Assembly (NCBI RefSeq): GCF_000296505.1
Contig: NZ_JH815208.1
Coordinates: 683,163 to 747,162 of the forward strand
Origin: Schaalia turicensis ACS-279-V-Col4
Lineage (GTDB): Bacteria; Actinomycetota; Actinomycetes; Actinomycetales; Actinomycetaceae
Direction: 5' to 3'
DNA: 64,000 bases
Shown piece after piece: positions 20,252 through 29,695 of the stretch. The notes beneath the pieces were generated by a model. It was not told where the DNA came from and made no database searches. It saw only the letters and a program-made list of their open reading frames with translations. The first letter of the stretch is position 1. Each line of letters opens with the position of its first letter. The position numbers and the translations under genes were made by a program.

Positions 20252-21127
20252 ATGACGCAGCGTAGATATCACAACGGCTTGAAGACGGCGTTCCTGCTGG
20301 GAGGCATGTGGGCGCTTCTACTGGTGATTGGTGGTTTGATTGCCGGTTCAACCGGTCGATCAATCTGGATTTGGATCTTTGCGGGTATTGGATTGGTTCA
20401 GACCGCAGTGTCCTACTGGAACTCGGCAACAATTGCACTGCGATCAATGAACGCTTATCAGGTGACGCGGGAAGAACGGCCTGACCTGTATCGAATTGTT
20501 GAAGAGCTGGCTGCGCGTGCAAATCAGCCGGTGCCTTCCATTTGGGTCGCTCCGACTATGACTCCGAATGCGTTCGCAACGGGGCGCGACCCGAACCATG
20601 CAGCCGTGTGTTGTACCGAAGGCATCCTTGAAATATTGGGCGAGCGCGAGCTACGTGGCGTCCTGGGGCATGAACTGATGCACGTCTACAATCGTGACAT
20701 CCTGACCTCGTCCGTTGCGGCGGGTATTGCTGGTCTGATCGGATCAGTCGCGCAATTCCTCATGTTCTTCGGTGGTGGGAGCAGGCGTGATGGCGAAGGC
20801 GGGGGAGTGGGCATTATCGGTTCGATCCTCATCGCCCTTCTGGCGCCGTTTGCTGCGACCCTCATTCAGTTCTCCCTGTCGCGCACCCGCGAGTTCGACG
20901 CGGACGAGGACGGATCGAAACTGACTGGAGATCCTCTGGCCTTAGCCTCCGCATTGCGCAAGCTGGAGCAGGTCACGGCACACCGTCCAATGGAACAAAC
21001 TCCGGCCAACCAATCCGTTGCTGCCATGATGATCGCCAATCCCTTCGGCAAGGTGCGCAATCTGTTCTCAACGCACCCGTCAATGGATGAGCGTTGCGCG
21101 CGCCTCGAAAAAATGGCCGGCTACTGA
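20252..21127 (+). CDS. htpX: Membrane metalloprotease HtpX
   Basis: A 291-residue M48-family zinc endopeptidase that degrades damaged membrane proteins. The zinc motif is HELMH (His140, Glu141, His144). The third ligand is probably the glutamate in TREFDADEDG near residue 214. Two hydrophobic segments near residues 13-32 and 38-58 precede the catalytic domain, and two more lie near 152-172 and 188-208. The start is ATG 20252, apparently leaderless. It is convergent with yajQ, and the two share a terminator. Confidence 0.95.
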   Translation: MTQRRYHNGLKTAFLLGGMWALLLVIGGLIAGSTGRSIWIWIFAGIGLVQTAVSYWNSATIALRSMNAYQVTREERPDLYRIVEELAARANQPVPSIWVAPTMTPNAFATGRDPNHAAVCCTEGILEILGERELRGVLGHELMHVYNRDILTSSVAAGIAGLIGSVAQFLMFFGGGSRRDGEGGGVGIIGSILIALLAPFAATLIQFSLSRTREFDADEDGSKLTGDPLALASALRKLEQVTAHRPMEQTPANQSVAAMMIANPFGKVRNLFSTHPSMDERCARLEKMAGY

Positions 21128-21225
21128 CCCTCTTCCTGTTTGCGCAACGGGCGGAACGAGGTCGCATCTGCTCGCCCAACGTGCATCACACTTGGGTGAA
21201 AGTCGTCACATGGACTGTATAAGGC

Positions 21226-21259
21226 GGGCGGGGTGGGAGCATTCGCTTCCACCCCGCCC
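21226..21259. terminator. Bidirectional terminator between htpX and yajQ
   Basis: Stem 21226-21240 with 21245-21259 (15 bp, one G-U pair) around a 4-nt loop. It sits between two convergent genes. Confidence 0.85.
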
Positions 21260-21278
21260 GGCCTCGTGAATCGAAAAA

Positions 21279-21782
21279 TCAGCGGTAGTTCACGAACTGT
21301 AACGCGACATCAATGTTCTCGCCGGCCGGGCCCTTCAACAGTGCAATCACAGCTTGAAGGTCATCACGAGACTTCGAAGAAACGCGAAGTTCGTCACCCT
21401 GAATCTGGGCTTTCACACCCTTCGGGCCCTCATCACGGATGAGCTTCGCGATCTTCTTCGCAGCATCCTGAGCAATACCTTCACGCAGGGGAGTGACCAA
21501 CTTGTAGATCTTGCCCGACGGCTTCGGCTCGCGATCCTTATAGTCCAGGCTCTTCAAAGAAATGCCGCGACGAATCAGCTTTGTCTGCAGAACATCAAGG
21601 ATTGCAAGGACTCGATCGGCGGAATTCGCTTCCATTTCAATCGCGTCACCGCTCAACTTGATCGCTGCATTAACGTTACGGAAGTCGTAACGCGTCGAAA
21701 TTTCCTTCGCAGCTTGGTTCACTGCGTTATCAACTTCCTGACGATCCAACTTGGAAACAATATCGAACGAGGAATCTGCCAT
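21279..21782 (-). CDS. yajQ: YajQ family nucleotide-binding protein
   Basis: A 167-residue member of the YajQ/DUF520 family with the usual length (~163). The N-terminus [18 protein letters not shown] and the internal RYDFRN are characteristic. The fold is two ferredoxin-like domains. Members bind nucleic acid or nucleotides, and some bind cyclic di-GMP; the role in actinobacteria is unclear. The ATG is preceded on the minus strand by GGAAGGGAAAG. It stands alone, convergent with htpX and divergent from the tRNA cluster. Confidence 0.95.
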   Translation of the reverse strand: MADSSFDIVSKLDRQEVDNAVNQAAKEISTRYDFRNVNAAIKLSGDAIEMEANSADRVLAILDVLQTKLIRRGISLKSLDYKDREPKPSGKIYKLVTPLREGIAQDAAKKIAKLIRDEGPKGVKAQIQGDELRVSSKSRDDLQAVIALLKGPAGENIDVALQFVNYR

Positions 21783-21904
21783 GGGCTTTCCCTTCCTTGT
21801 AAATGCGCGGTTCGTGGGCAGGTGAGTCCGACCAGCGGTCCGCCGATTGGCGTTGAGGATAATTTATCTGTTATTCTTCCACGGCACCGAAAAAATTGGT
21901 GCAC

Positions 21905-21988
21905 GGCGGGGTACCCGAGCGGCCAAAGGGAGCTGACTGTAAATCAGCCGCGTAAGCTACGGGGGTTCGAATCCCTCCCCCGCCACCA
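21905..21988 (+). tRNA. tRNA-Tyr (GTA)
   Basis: Acceptor strands GGCGGGG and CCCCGCC pair fully, followed by discriminator A and an encoded CCA. The anticodon loop at 21937-21943 holds GTA at 21939-21941. A long variable arm makes this a class II tRNA, as bacterial tRNA-Tyr should be. The T-loop is GGGTTCGAATCCC. Confidence 0.97.
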
Positions 21989-22079
21989 TCTTGGATGTAT
22001 CCAAGATCCATCGTGTGAGGTCATTCTCAGACTGACAGATTGCTAAAGCAATTGGAACTGAGATAGGCTCTTTCGCGTT

Positions 22080-22152
22080 GCCCCGATAGCTCAGTCGGCA
22101 GAGCGTCTCCATGGTAAGGAGAAGGTCAAGGGTTCGATTCCCTTTCGGGGCT
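22080..22152 (+). tRNA. tRNA-Thr (GGT)
   Basis: Acceptor GCCCCGA pairs with TCGGGGC. The anticodon stem TCTCC/GGAGA encloses a loop with GGT. The T-arm is GGGTTCGATTCCC. CCA is not encoded. Confidence 0.97.
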
Positions 22153-22180
22153 CAGGTAGCGACGAGGGTCGCGCCATTGC

Positions 22181-22257
22181 GGCGGGGTAGCTCAGCTGGT
22201 CAGAGCGCACGACTCATAATCGTGAGGTCGCGGGTTCGAGCCCCGCCCCCGCTACCA
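22181..22257 (+). tRNA. tRNA-Met (CAT), elongator type
   Basis: Acceptor GGCGGGG pairs with CCCCGCT (one G-U), followed by A and an encoded CCA. The anticodon stem CACGA/TCGTG holds CAT. It lacks the three G-C pairs in the anticodon stem that mark initiator tRNA. A CAT tRNA read as Ile after lysidine modification is possible, but the Thr-Met-rpmG order is the common actinobacterial arrangement. Confidence 0.92.
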
Positions 22258-22306
22258 GATATCAGGTCGCGCGCCGACAAACTACTGAAGCAAAAGAGGA
22301 CACACC

Positions 22307-22477
22307 GTGGCAAGCAAGTCTCAGGATGTTCGCCCCAAGATCACTCTGGCCTGCTCGGAGTGCAAGGAGCGCAACTACATCACCAAGAAGAACCGTCGTA
22401 ACACGCCGGATCGTCTGGAACTCGCGAAGTACTGCCCGCGTTGCCGCAAGTCCACTGCGCACCGCGAGACTCGCTGA
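22307..22477 (+). CDS. rpmG: 50S ribosomal protein L33
   Basis: A 56-residue basic protein starting at GTG 22307 with AAGAGGA upstream. It begins [18 protein letters not shown] and ends KSTAHRETR. It keeps the zinc-ribbon cysteines, two in CSEC and two in CPRC, so it is the zinc-containing form. It lies directly after tRNA-Met, probably on one transcript with the tRNAs, and ends in a strong terminator. Confidence 0.97.
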   Translation: MASKSQDVRPKITLACSECKERNYITKKNRRNTPDRLELAKYCPRCRKSTAHRETR

Positions 22478-22491
22478 GTAAGCAGTAAATA

Positions 22492-22522
22492 ATCCCCGAA
22501 GCACGTGCTTCGGGGATTTTTG
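22492..22522 (+). terminator. Rho-independent terminator after rpmG
   Basis: A perfect 13-bp palindrome, 22492-22504 with 22505-22517, followed by a T-run. It lies 15 bp after the rpmG stop. It can also serve the convergent histidine kinase gene, whose end is at 22590. Confidence 0.9.
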
Positions 22523-22589
22523 TTTGCCCAGATTCTGCTCAGATTCAGGTCGCGTTGAACCGGCCTCGAAGGTACGCCGGTGGGAATGG

Positions 22590-24269
22590 CTAGGGGAGTT
22601 GTGCTCGCTCGAACGTGACCGCGACGGTTGTTCCCTGACCGAGGTCGCTGTCCAACGCGATCTGAGCATTGTGGTAGTTGACCGCGTGCTTAACAATCGA
22701 CAGGCCCAACCCGGTTCCACCAGACTCTTTCGAATGGCTCTTATCGACGCGGTAGAATCGCTCAAAAATACGCTCCTGCTCTTCGGGGGCAATGCCGATT
22801 CCCTCGTCGCGAACATTGAGCTCAACCGTTTGATCGGTCGTAGTAACACCGATGGTGACCGTCGATGACGGGTGTGAGTACTTCAGGGCGTTATCGGCAA
22901 GATTGAATACGATTTCGTAGATCAATCGACGAATTGCGAGGATCATGCCGTCGTTTCCTTCAAGTGCAAAGCGAATATTCTTCGCCTGCGCTGAAGGCTG
23001 AAGCGTATCAACGACTTCGCGACACACAGCTAGAAGTGACACCGGCTCCTTTGGAGCATCGACTCCTTCATCTAGGTGAGAAAGCTGGATGACGTCATCA
23101 ATAAGATCAACAAGACGCGATGACTCATGGCGAATATGCCCAACAAAACGAGGCAAATCCTCCCCGTCAACAAAACCGCTCTCGATCAGTTCAGCTGAGC
23201 CAATAATGCCCTGCAAAGGCGTTTTCAATTCGTGCGACACATTCGCGGTAAATTCACGGCGAATTTTTTCGTGTGTTGCTTGAACCGTCACATCGAACGC
23301 CAGAATCACCACCCCAACGGGCTGACCATCAGAATCGATCCTGCTGCAATCAAACTGGAATTCTCGATCACCTATAGGCAAACGGAGTGAAGAGAAACCA
23401 ATCTTTTTTCCGCGTTCGATGCCATCCCACAACGCATGCCCGTGATGAATGGTCCGCAAGTTGGTACCGACGCAGGTGGTATCCGTGTTAAACAATCGCT
23501 GAGCTGCTGGATTGATGGATAGTACGCGATAGTTTTCGTCCAGAAGGATGAGGCCCTCGCGAATATTGCTTGTGATCAACGTGAACTCATCGCTCCGCCT
23601 GCGAACGGTCGCAAGTTGAGTCTTCAACTCATTGTGCTGAGCGTCGATACGCTCTAGCGTCGGAGTCAGCTCAACGTAGGTATCGTTCAACAGTGGCTGA
23701 TCCAGATCGATGCTGTTGAGTGGCTCAATAATTCGCCGGGATATTCGATGAGCAACAAAAGCTGAGATGAGCATGGCACTCAGGATTACTGCCAGTACCG
23801 GGACGATCGCTCCAATAGCAAGGGACACGACGGTTGCCCTGCTTATTGAAATGCGAAGAATGGTGCCGTCGGGAAGGCGTTCGGCTTCGTAGAGGGTTTG
23901 CTCAGTCAGCGTCGACGAATAACGAGAGCTTGAACCATGCCCATTCGCGCGTGCCTCAGCGATCTCTTCACGGTCAAAATGGTTCTTCAGCGTAGCCGGA
24001 GCCGCCTCGCTGTCGTAGATGACACTGCCGTCGGCATCGACCCACGTCAATCGGTAGACTCCCGGCTTAAAGTCTTGCAGGTAGTTTTCTCCAGATACCT
24101 GGACGCCATGGACCGCGCACTCTAATTCGTCGCGTAACTGGTGGTCTTGAATCGACGTGAAGTAGTGCCACAGGGTGGCTGAAATGACGCAGAAAGATAC
24201 CAGGAGAACCGTCGCAGACGCTCCCAAAATCGAACGGAAAACACGAGTTGTCAGTCTTTGCTTACCCAC
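22590..24269 (-). CDS. PhoR-like sensor histidine kinase
   Basis: A 559-residue membrane histidine kinase. Hydrophobic segments near residues 13-33 and 153-175 flank a ~115-residue extracytoplasmic part. A PAS-like region follows at about 230-330. The HisKA motif is TANVSHELKTPLQG, and the ATPase domain shows N-box DNALKY, G1 DEGIGIAP and G2 GTGLGLSI. The GTG start overlaps the response regulator by 19 nt. It is the last gene of the pst-phoU operon, so phosphate sensing is the natural role. Confidence 0.92.
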   Translation of the reverse strand: MGKQRLTTRVFRSILGASATVLLVSFCVISATLWHYFTSIQDHQLRDELECAVHGVQVSGENYLQDFKPGVYRLTWVDADGSVIYDSEAAPATLKNHFDREEIAEARANGHGSSSRYSSTLTEQTLYEAERLPDGTILRISISRATVVSLAIGAIVPVLAVILSAMLISAFVAHRISRRIIEPLNSIDLDQPLLNDTYVELTPTLERIDAQHNELKTQLATVRRRSDEFTLITSNIREGLILLDENYRVLSINPAAQRLFNTDTTCVGTNLRTIHHGHALWDGIERGKKIGFSSLRLPIGDREFQFDCSRIDSDGQPVGVVILAFDVTVQATHEKIRREFTANVSHELKTPLQGIIGSAELIESGFVDGEDLPRFVGHIRHESSRLVDLIDDVIQLSHLDEGVDAPKEPVSLLAVCREVVDTLQPSAQAKNIRFALEGNDGMILAIRRLIYEIVFNLADNALKYSHPSSTVTIGVTTTDQTVELNVRDEGIGIAPEEQERIFERFYRVDKSHSKESGGTGLGLSIVKHAVNYHNAQIALDSDLGQGTTVAVTFERAQLP

Positions 24270-24925
24270 CGATACCCTACGTTCCTCAAAGTTTCGATCT
24301 TTGATGCGTACGGTCCAAGTTTTCCTCTGAGTGTGCGAATGTGCATATCCAGGGTTCTGCTATCACCGATATAGTCGGTTTCCCACACGTCCCAGAAGAT
24401 TTGCTCGCGTGTGAATGCCGTTCCCGGGCGTGAAAGAAGCAGTCGCAATAGAGCGAATTCTTTCGCAGTTAGGAAGATGCGTTCGTCGCCGATAAAGACT
24501 GTATACTCATCGAAGTTCACGACGAGATCACCGTGGGTGAAGACATCCGCAAGACGGTCTGGTTCTGTGCGACGTAAAACAGCTTTCACTCGTGAAACGA
24601 GTTCGAGCACGGAGAACGGCTTCACCAGATAATCGTCGGCTCCCATGTCAAGAGTCTTAATCTTGTCGAACTCTTGGCCCTTTGCGGTTGCCATGATGAC
24701 GGGTAAATCTTTGAGCGTGGATGATGCGCGCATACGACGGAGTAACTCAATGCCATCGATGCCAGGAAGCATGACGTCAAGAACGACCAGCTGGGGACGT
24801 TCTTTCTGCAGGGCTTCCCAAAACGACGTGCCATCGTCGAAACTGCGAGCTTCGAAGCCGGTAGCGCGCAGAGTATGCACTTCGATATCTCGAGTGCTGG
24901 CATCGTCTTCGACACACCAAATCAA
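24251..24925 (-). CDS. PhoB/PhoP-like response regulator
   Basis: A 224-residue OmpR/PhoB-family regulator. The receiver domain (1-118) has acidic residues Glu6, Asp7 and Asp8, phospho-acceptor Asp50 and Lys102. A winged-helix DNA-binding domain fills 130-222, with TLDMHIRTLRGKLG as the recognition region. The TTG start follows the phoU stop with no gap. It likely binds the phased repeats in front of pstS and so autoregulates the operon. Confidence 0.93.
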   Translation of the reverse strand: MIWCVEDDASTRDIEVHTLRATGFEARSFDDGTSFWEALQKERPQLVVLDVMLPGIDGIELLRRMRASSTLKDLPVIMATAKGQEFDKIKTLDMGADDYLVKPFSVLELVSRVKAVLRRTEPDRLADVFTHGDLVVNFDEYTVFIGDERIFLTAKEFALLRLLLSRPGTAFTREQIFWDVWETDYIGDSRTLDMHIRTLRGKLGPYASKIETLRNVGYRWVSKD

Positions 24926-25573
24926 TTAGATTTCATCCTCGTGTTGTCCCGTGACGGAGAAAACAATCCACTCCGCAATGTTCGTGGCGTGATCGCCGAT
25001 ACGTTCAAAATACTTTGCAATGATCAATAAATCGAGCGCAAGCTCTCCGTCGGTCGAACCGTTCGCAATCATGTGAATGATATTTGATTTCATCTGATTG
25101 AAATAGGAATCTACGATGTCGTCATCGGCCACAACACCCAGCGCTTTATCGACATCGCGGGCAACGAACGCCTGGATCGCGTTGGAGAGCATGGAACGTG
25201 TTGCTTCAGCCATCATGCTGGTCGTATCAATGTCAGGCAGGTGCCGTCCGTTAAAGAAGGCGACGATTTCGGTGATCTCTTGTGCTTGATCGCCAATTCG
25301 TTTCATGTCGGTGATCATCTTTAACGCGGCCGAGACAAGATGCAGGTCTTTCGCAACAGGTTGTTCGTGCAGAACAAGGGCAAGACACCTGCGTTCGATT
25401 GTGCGCTCTGTTTGCCGGATTTCTTCGGAGAGTTCTTGGACGTACTGGATCGACTCGATATTGCCCAACGCGAGAGCCTTTTCAGCTCCCAATATTGCTT
25501 CTTCACATAGTGACCCCATGGTGATGAGTTCGCTGGTCAGTGTGTTCAGGTGGCGTTCAAATTTGATTCTCAT
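24926..25573 (-). CDS. phoU: Phosphate-specific transport accessory protein PhoU
   Basis: A 215-residue helical protein with two PhoU repeats, each carrying the metal-binding pattern (MKRIGDQAQEI near residue 92 and FERIGDHATNIAEW near residue 191). It links the Pst transporter to the histidine kinase and holds phosphate signalling down when phosphate is ample. It lies 9 bp after pstB and abuts the response regulator. Confidence 0.95.
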   Translation of the reverse strand: MRIKFERHLNTLTSELITMGSLCEEAILGAEKALALGNIESIQYVQELSEEIRQTERTIERRCLALVLHEQPVAKDLHLVSAALKMITDMKRIGDQAQEITEIVAFFNGRHLPDIDTTSMMAEATRSMLSNAIQAFVARDVDKALGVVADDDIVDSYFNQMKSNIIHMIANGSTDGELALDLLIIAKYFERIGDHATNIAEWIVFSVTGQHEDEI

Positions 25574-25582
25574 TGGGATTCC

Positions 25583-26338
25583 TTATCCGAAGCGGCCGGT
25601 GATGTAGGATTCTGTGCGTTCATGTTGAGGGCGATCAAAGACCTCGTGCGTTCTGCCAACTTCGATGAGCTCACCCAGGAGGAAGAATGCGGTGTAGTCG
25701 GAGATACGTGCGGCTTGCTGAAGGTTGTGCGTGACGATGACGATCGTGTAGTCCTCTTTCAGCTCGCCGACGAGGTCTTCGACGCGTGCCGTTGAGATCG
25801 GATCCAGTGCGCTGGTGGGTTCGTCCATGAGGACGATACGAGGCTCCACAGCGAGCGCTCGAGCAATGCAGAGGCGTTGCTGTTGGCCTCCCGACAATCC
25901 CAGAGCGTTTTTGTGAAGACGGTCCTTTACCTCTTCCCAGATTGCGGCTCTGGTGAGTGCTTGTTCGACGATTAGATCAAGGTCCTTCTTCTTACGGATG
26001 CCGTGTGTTCGCGGACCGTAAGCGACGTTGTCGTAGATGCTCATTGGAAACGGATTCGGTTTCTGGAAGACCATCCCGATTTCACGTCGTAGATCGTTGA
26101 CGTCAACGTCCCTGTCAAAGATGTCGTTGCCGTCGTAGCGGACCTCTCCGTTGATACGCACGGTGGGAACAAGGTCGTTCATCCGATTGAGGGTCTTAAG
26201 GAATGTTGATTTTCCGCAACCGGATGGGCCGATGAGTGCGGTGACAGTGTTTTCGGGGATGTCGAGGCTAACGTTTTTCAAGGCTTGATGTTCGCCGTAC
26301 CAGAGGCAGAGGTCGCTTGCACTCATAATCGGATTCAT
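25583..26338 (-). CDS. pstB: Phosphate ABC transporter ATP-binding protein
   Basis: A 251-residue ATPase of the high-affinity phosphate importer. Walker A is GPSGCGKST, the signature [16 protein letters not shown], and Walker [14 protein letters not shown] start it at ATG 26338, which overlaps the pstA stop by 4 nt and has AGGAAACG upstream. The much longer open frame extending into pstA is spurious. Length matches the family (~250). Confidence 0.96.
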   Translation of the reverse strand: MNPIMSASDLCLWYGEHQALKNVSLDIPENTVTALIGPSGCGKSTFLKTLNRMNDLVPTVRINGEVRYDGNDIFDRDVDVNDLRREIGMVFQKPNPFPMSIYDNVAYGPRTHGIRKKKDLDLIVEQALTRAAIWEEVKDRLHKNALGLSGGQQQRLCIARALAVEPRIVLMDEPTSALDPISTARVEDLVGELKEDYTIVIVTHNLQQAARISDYTAFFLLGELIEVGRTHEVFDRPQHERTESYITGRFG

Positions 26339-27192
26339 ACAGCTCGTTTCCTTTCGAAATAGCGACCTGTTTGCGTCGCGATACCGTTGATAATCAGGGG
26401 GAGGATCAGTAATAGCGCTCCAAGTGCGAAAGCGACTGTGAAATCGCCGTTTTCTTTGGCGTAGACGTAGAGACTGACGGAAAGAGTCGCGCCGGGAGAA
26501 TGGAGGGAGTCGAAGAACCCGTGCACTGTGTGAGCGAAACCCGCCGTGAAGAGCAAAGCCGCGGACTCGCCCAGAATTCTTCCGACAGATAGGATGCAAC
26601 CGGTGATGACGCCGTCGATGGCCTGAGGAAGAACGACCGTGCGGATTGTCCGCCACTTTCCTGCTCCCAATCCGAATGCGCCTTCGCGATAGCTTTGTGG
26701 CACGGATTTCAGGGATTCTTGAGTGCTCCGGATGACGGTCGGAAGATTCATAATGACCAGGGTGAGAGCGCCTGCCAGGAGGGAGGTTCCGATCGTGTTT
26801 GAGAACAGGAGCATTCCGACAAGACCAAAGATGATCGACGGGATTCCGGCGAGAGTTTCTGTGGCGTATTCGATGGTCTGAACGATCCGCTTGTTCGTTG
26901 CGTACTCGTTCAAATAGATCGCGGCTCCGACTCCCAGCGGGATGACAAAAGCGAGGGTCGCAAGAACGATATACAGGGTGTTCAAAATGTCGGGAAGAAT
27001 GCCGACTCGCTTGCCAATGTAACTGGGCGCGGTTGAGAGCATTTCCCATGTGATGTGGGGGATTCCTTGCGCAAGGACGTAGATCATCAGGCTGATGGCC
27101 AAGGTGACGGTGAGTGCGGTACTCAGGTACATCGCCGTTGAAACAGCGATGGCGTAGATGCGCCGGGACAGGCGTGGTCGTGTGTTCCGCAT
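26335..27192 (-). CDS. pstA: Phosphate ABC transporter permease PstA
   Basis: A 285-residue inner-membrane permease with six predicted helices. The cytoplasmic loop [24 protein letters not shown] is the EAA-type motif that contacts PstB. It starts 4 bp after pstC and overlaps pstB. Confidence 0.95.
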   Translation of the reverse strand: MRNTRPRLSRRIYAIAVSTAMYLSTALTVTLAISLMIYVLAQGIPHITWEMLSTAPSYIGKRVGILPDILNTLYIVLATLAFVIPLGVGAAIYLNEYATNKRIVQTIEYATETLAGIPSIIFGLVGMLLFSNTIGTSLLAGALTLVIMNLPTVIRSTQESLKSVPQSYREGAFGLGAGKWRTIRTVVLPQAIDGVITGCILSVGRILGESAALLFTAGFAHTVHGFFDSLHSPGATLSVSLYVYAKENGDFTVAFALGALLLILPLIINGIATQTGRYFERKRAV

Positions 27193-27196
27193 GCGT

Positions 27197-28063
27197 TTAC
27201 TTCTTTTCTTTTTTCACCATGACGTTCAACGAGAGGTTGATTGCCAGAATGAACAGGAATAGAACCAGCGCGATCGAAAACAGAGCTTGGCGTTGGAGTC
27301 CGGCGGAATATGACATTTCAGAAGCGACTGCCGTTGTCAGGAACCGTACGGATTGGAACAGTGAATTCGGCATATTTGGCGCATTTCCGGCGACCATCAT
27401 GACGGCCATGGCTTCCCCGATGGCTCGTCCGATACCAAGAACGATCGATGTTGCGATTCCGCTTTTTGCTGTCGGAACGGATACGCGGAAGATAGTTTCC
27501 AGAGGGGTGGCGCCTAGGGCCAGTGAGGCCTCTTCCAGTTCACGAGGCACTGCGTCGAGCGCGGTGATCGACATTTTGATGATCGAGGGCAGGATCATGA
27601 CTGCCAGCACGATGATCGCTGCGAGGAGTGTCGCGCCGTCCGGCACGCTGAATGTCGCACGGATGAAGGGGACGAGCACGATCATGCCGACCAAGCCGAA
27701 GACAACGGATGGCACTCCGGCAAGCAGGTTGACGATTGTTTCTACGCTTCGTCGCAGTCGTAAGGGAGCGATCTTTGCAAGAAATACCGCGGTGAAGAAT
27801 CCCAGCGGAACGCCCAGAAGGATGGCTCCGGCAGTGCCGTAAATGCTGGAGAGAATAAACGGCGCAATCCCGTAGAGGGGCGGAGTTGAGGTCGAGGCCC
27901 ACTGGGTTCCGAAAAGGAAAGGAATGACGCCAATCGAGTGGATAGCTGGTAGGCCGGAGACAATGAGGAAGACGGTAATGAGGATGACCGAGAGAACACT
28001 GATTGTCCCTAATACGAGGAAAAGGCCGTGGAGGACCTTTTCAAGGTTGCGGGCGTATTTCAT
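27197..28063 (-). CDS. pstC: Phosphate ABC transporter permease PstC
   Basis: A 288-residue permease with six predicted helices and an EAA-type loop, ELEEASLALGATPLETIFRVSVPTA. It overlaps pstS by 4 nt. It forms the phosphate channel with PstA. Confidence 0.95.
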   Translation of the reverse strand: MKYARNLEKVLHGLFLVLGTISVLSVILITVFLIVSGLPAIHSIGVIPFLFGTQWASTSTPPLYGIAPFILSSIYGTAGAILLGVPLGFFTAVFLAKIAPLRLRRSVETIVNLLAGVPSVVFGLVGMIVLVPFIRATFSVPDGATLLAAIIVLAVMILPSIIKMSITALDAVPRELEEASLALGATPLETIFRVSVPTAKSGIATSIVLGIGRAIGEAMAVMMVAGNAPNMPNSLFQSVRFLTTAVASEMSYSAGLQRQALFSIALVLFLFILAINLSLNVMVKKEKK

Positions 28064-28866
28064 GAGTGTGCCGGAACCGCTCCGCTAGACAGGATCAGCT
28101 CGTAGGCGTTTTCCGACGTGGCGAAGTCAAAGAACTTTTGTGCGTTCTCAGAAAGAGCGCTTCCTTCCTTCGTGACAAGAACGAAGGGGCGCTGAATGAC
28201 GTAGGTTCCGTTTTGGGTGTTTTCTTCGGTGGGCTGGACTCCGTCCACGCTCAGAGCGTGGACGGAGTCGTTGACGGAAGCTTCAGCTGCGTATCCGATT
28301 GCTGCAGGGTTTTGCGATACGGCGGTGATGACGTCGCCCGTCGAGGTGAGCTCTTGACGGTATTTGTTCTGATCTTCAGTTTGAGTGATGGATTCGAAGC
28401 CGTCTCGGGTTCCGGATCCGGCTTCACGGCCGATAAGAACGATCTCCTCATTGTTTCCACCGATCTCAGACCAGTTGGTGATGTTGCCGGTGTAGATGTC
28501 GGCAATTTGTTCGACGCTCAGGTCAGTGATGGGGTTGTTGGGATTGACAACAACGGCGATTGCTTCGCGTGCAAGAAGCGTTTCTTTCAGTCCAAGGGCT
28601 TTTTCTTCGTCCTTGAGGCTTCGCGATGACAAGCCAATGTCGGTTCGTCCGTCTTTGACCGCTTGGATTCCGGATCCAGAACCCGTCGGGTTGTAGGTGA
28701 ATGCGATGCCGGTTTCGTTAGTGAATGATTCGCCGAGGCTCCCGATGAGCTTTTCCATGGATGTTGAGCCTTCGGTGGAAACGCCACTTCCTTGGTTGGG
28801 AGCGCATGCGGCGAGTGCAAGGGGCAGTAGGGTTCCGGCAGCGAGAGTTGTGATGATTTTCTTCAT
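28060..28866 (-). CDS. pstS: Phosphate-binding lipoprotein PstS
   Basis: A 268-residue extracytoplasmic binding protein. The signal peptide ends in the lipobox LALAAC, with Cys26 as lipid anchor. Phosphate-site residues are visible in EGSTSMEK, RTDIGLSSR and REAGSGTRDGF. I start at ATG 28866, which has AAGGAG 9 nt upstream; an in-frame TTG 18 nt earlier would put that Shine-Dalgarno inside the gene. It is the first gene of the operon. Confidence 0.95.
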   Translation of the reverse strand: MKKIITTLAAGTLLPLALAACAPNQGSGVSTEGSTSMEKLIGSLGESFTNETGIAFTYNPTGSGSGIQAVKDGRTDIGLSSRSLKDEEKALGLKETLLAREAIAVVVNPNNPITDLSVEQIADIYTGNITNWSEIGGNNEEIVLIGREAGSGTRDGFESITQTEDQNKYRQELTSTGDVITAVSQNPAAIGYAAEASVNDSVHALSVDGVQPTEENTQNGTYVIQRPFVLVTKEGSALSENAQKFFDFATSENAYELILSSGAVPAHS

Positions 28867-28922
28867 CAGGTCTTTCTCCTTCAACGTGATCGATGATGAC
28901 CACGCTCAAGTCTGAAAGACGG

Positions 28923-28962
28923 ATGTAAGGGGCAAAGATGAAGAATGTCAACTCTATGTAAA
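28923..28962 (-). promoter_or_regulatory. pst promoter with four phased Pho-box-like hexamers
   Basis: On the minus strand, TTTACA, TTGACA, CATCTT and CTTACA lie exactly 11 bp apart (28957-28962, 28946-28951, 28935-28940 and 28924-28929). This is the helical phasing of PhoP/PhoB direct repeats. TTGACA doubles as a consensus -35, and TTACAT at 28923-28928 is a -10 with a 17-bp spacer. The pstS start is 57 nt downstream. Confidence 0.75.
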
Positions 28963-28981
28963 TTTTTCCCGTGCCGATGTT

Positions 28982-29683
28982 TTAGGGGAGTTGCCAATTG
29001 ATTGGCGTTGCTCCTTGAGCCCGAAGAAGGTCATTTGCCTTCGAGAAAGGCCTCGAACCAAAAAACCCGCGACGTGCTGACAAAGGGGATGGGTGCACCG
29101 ACTTGATGATCGGGAAGCGGTTCAGTCGCGGTTCCAGCGTCTGTGCCGGTCGGCCCCAGAGGATTGCCACCAGCGGTTGTGGTGTGCCCTCGTCATCTGT
29201 GCGGGCAACAAGAGCATCGATCGCGCATTCGGTGACCTCCTCCCACCCGCGTTTCTGGTGTGAGCCTGGGGCACCCGGGCGAACCGTGAGCACTCTGTTG
29301 AGCAGACAGACTCCCTCGCGCGCCCACGGCGTCAAGTCACCGGATGTCGGTCGCGGGAGGCCTAGGTCCGACTCCAGTTCGGTGAAAATATTGACGAGGG
29401 ACCGCGGAATCGGTGTCCCCGGAGTGACGGAGAAACTGAGCCCCATCGCGTGCCCGGGCGTGGGATATGGATCTTGACCGACGATCAGTACTTTCACGTC
29501 GTTAAATGGGTAGGTGAACGCTCGCAGTACATCCGTACCAGCGGGCAGATAGTTGTGCCCGGCTTTGATTTCTTTGCGGAGCATTACTCCCAACTCATGA
29601 ATCTTGTCTTCAACGGGCGCCAAGGCTTCAGCCCATCCGGGATCGATGAGATTGATAAGCGGTTGAGGAGCAACGTCATTCAT
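28982..29683 (-). CDS. ung: Uracil-DNA glycosylase, family 1
   Basis: A 233-residue base-excision repair enzyme that removes uracil from DNA. The water-activating motif is GQDPYP (catalytic Asp71). The more common GQDPYH histidine is a proline here, a substitution I recall in actinobacterial Ung. The leucine-loop motif HPSPLS holds His197. The ATG has no clear Shine-Dalgarno but a -10 box 6 nt upstream. Confidence 0.95.
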   Translation of the reverse strand: MNDVAPQPLINLIDPGWAEALAPVEDKIHELGVMLRKEIKAGHNYLPAGTDVLRAFTYPFNDVKVLIVGQDPYPTPGHAMGLSFSVTPGTPIPRSLVNIFTELESDLGLPRPTSGDLTPWAREGVCLLNRVLTVRPGAPGSHQKRGWEEVTECAIDALVARTDDEGTPQPLVAILWGRPAQTLEPRLNRFPIIKSVHPSPLSARRGFFGSRPFSKANDLLRAQGATPINWQLP

Positions 29684-29689
29684 ATGCTC

Positions 29690-29695
29690 AGATTA
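29690..29695 (-). promoter_or_regulatory. Probable -10 box of ung (leaderless)
   Basis: TAATCT on the minus strand, then six bases, then the ung ATG. No ribosome site lies between. Confidence 0.55.

Noticed and set aside
21354..22046. A 230-codon + strand frame across yajQ and tRNA-Tyr
   Set aside because: It is antisense to yajQ and runs through a tRNA gene.
22181..22257. Initiator tRNA-fMet
   Set aside because: The first acceptor pair is G-U, not the C-A mismatch, and the anticodon stem lacks the three G-C pairs of initiators.
26339..27049. Extension of the pstB frame upstream into pstA
   Set aside because: The extension is arginine/histidine-rich frame noise. The ATP-binding protein begins normally at 26338, where it overlaps the pstA stop.
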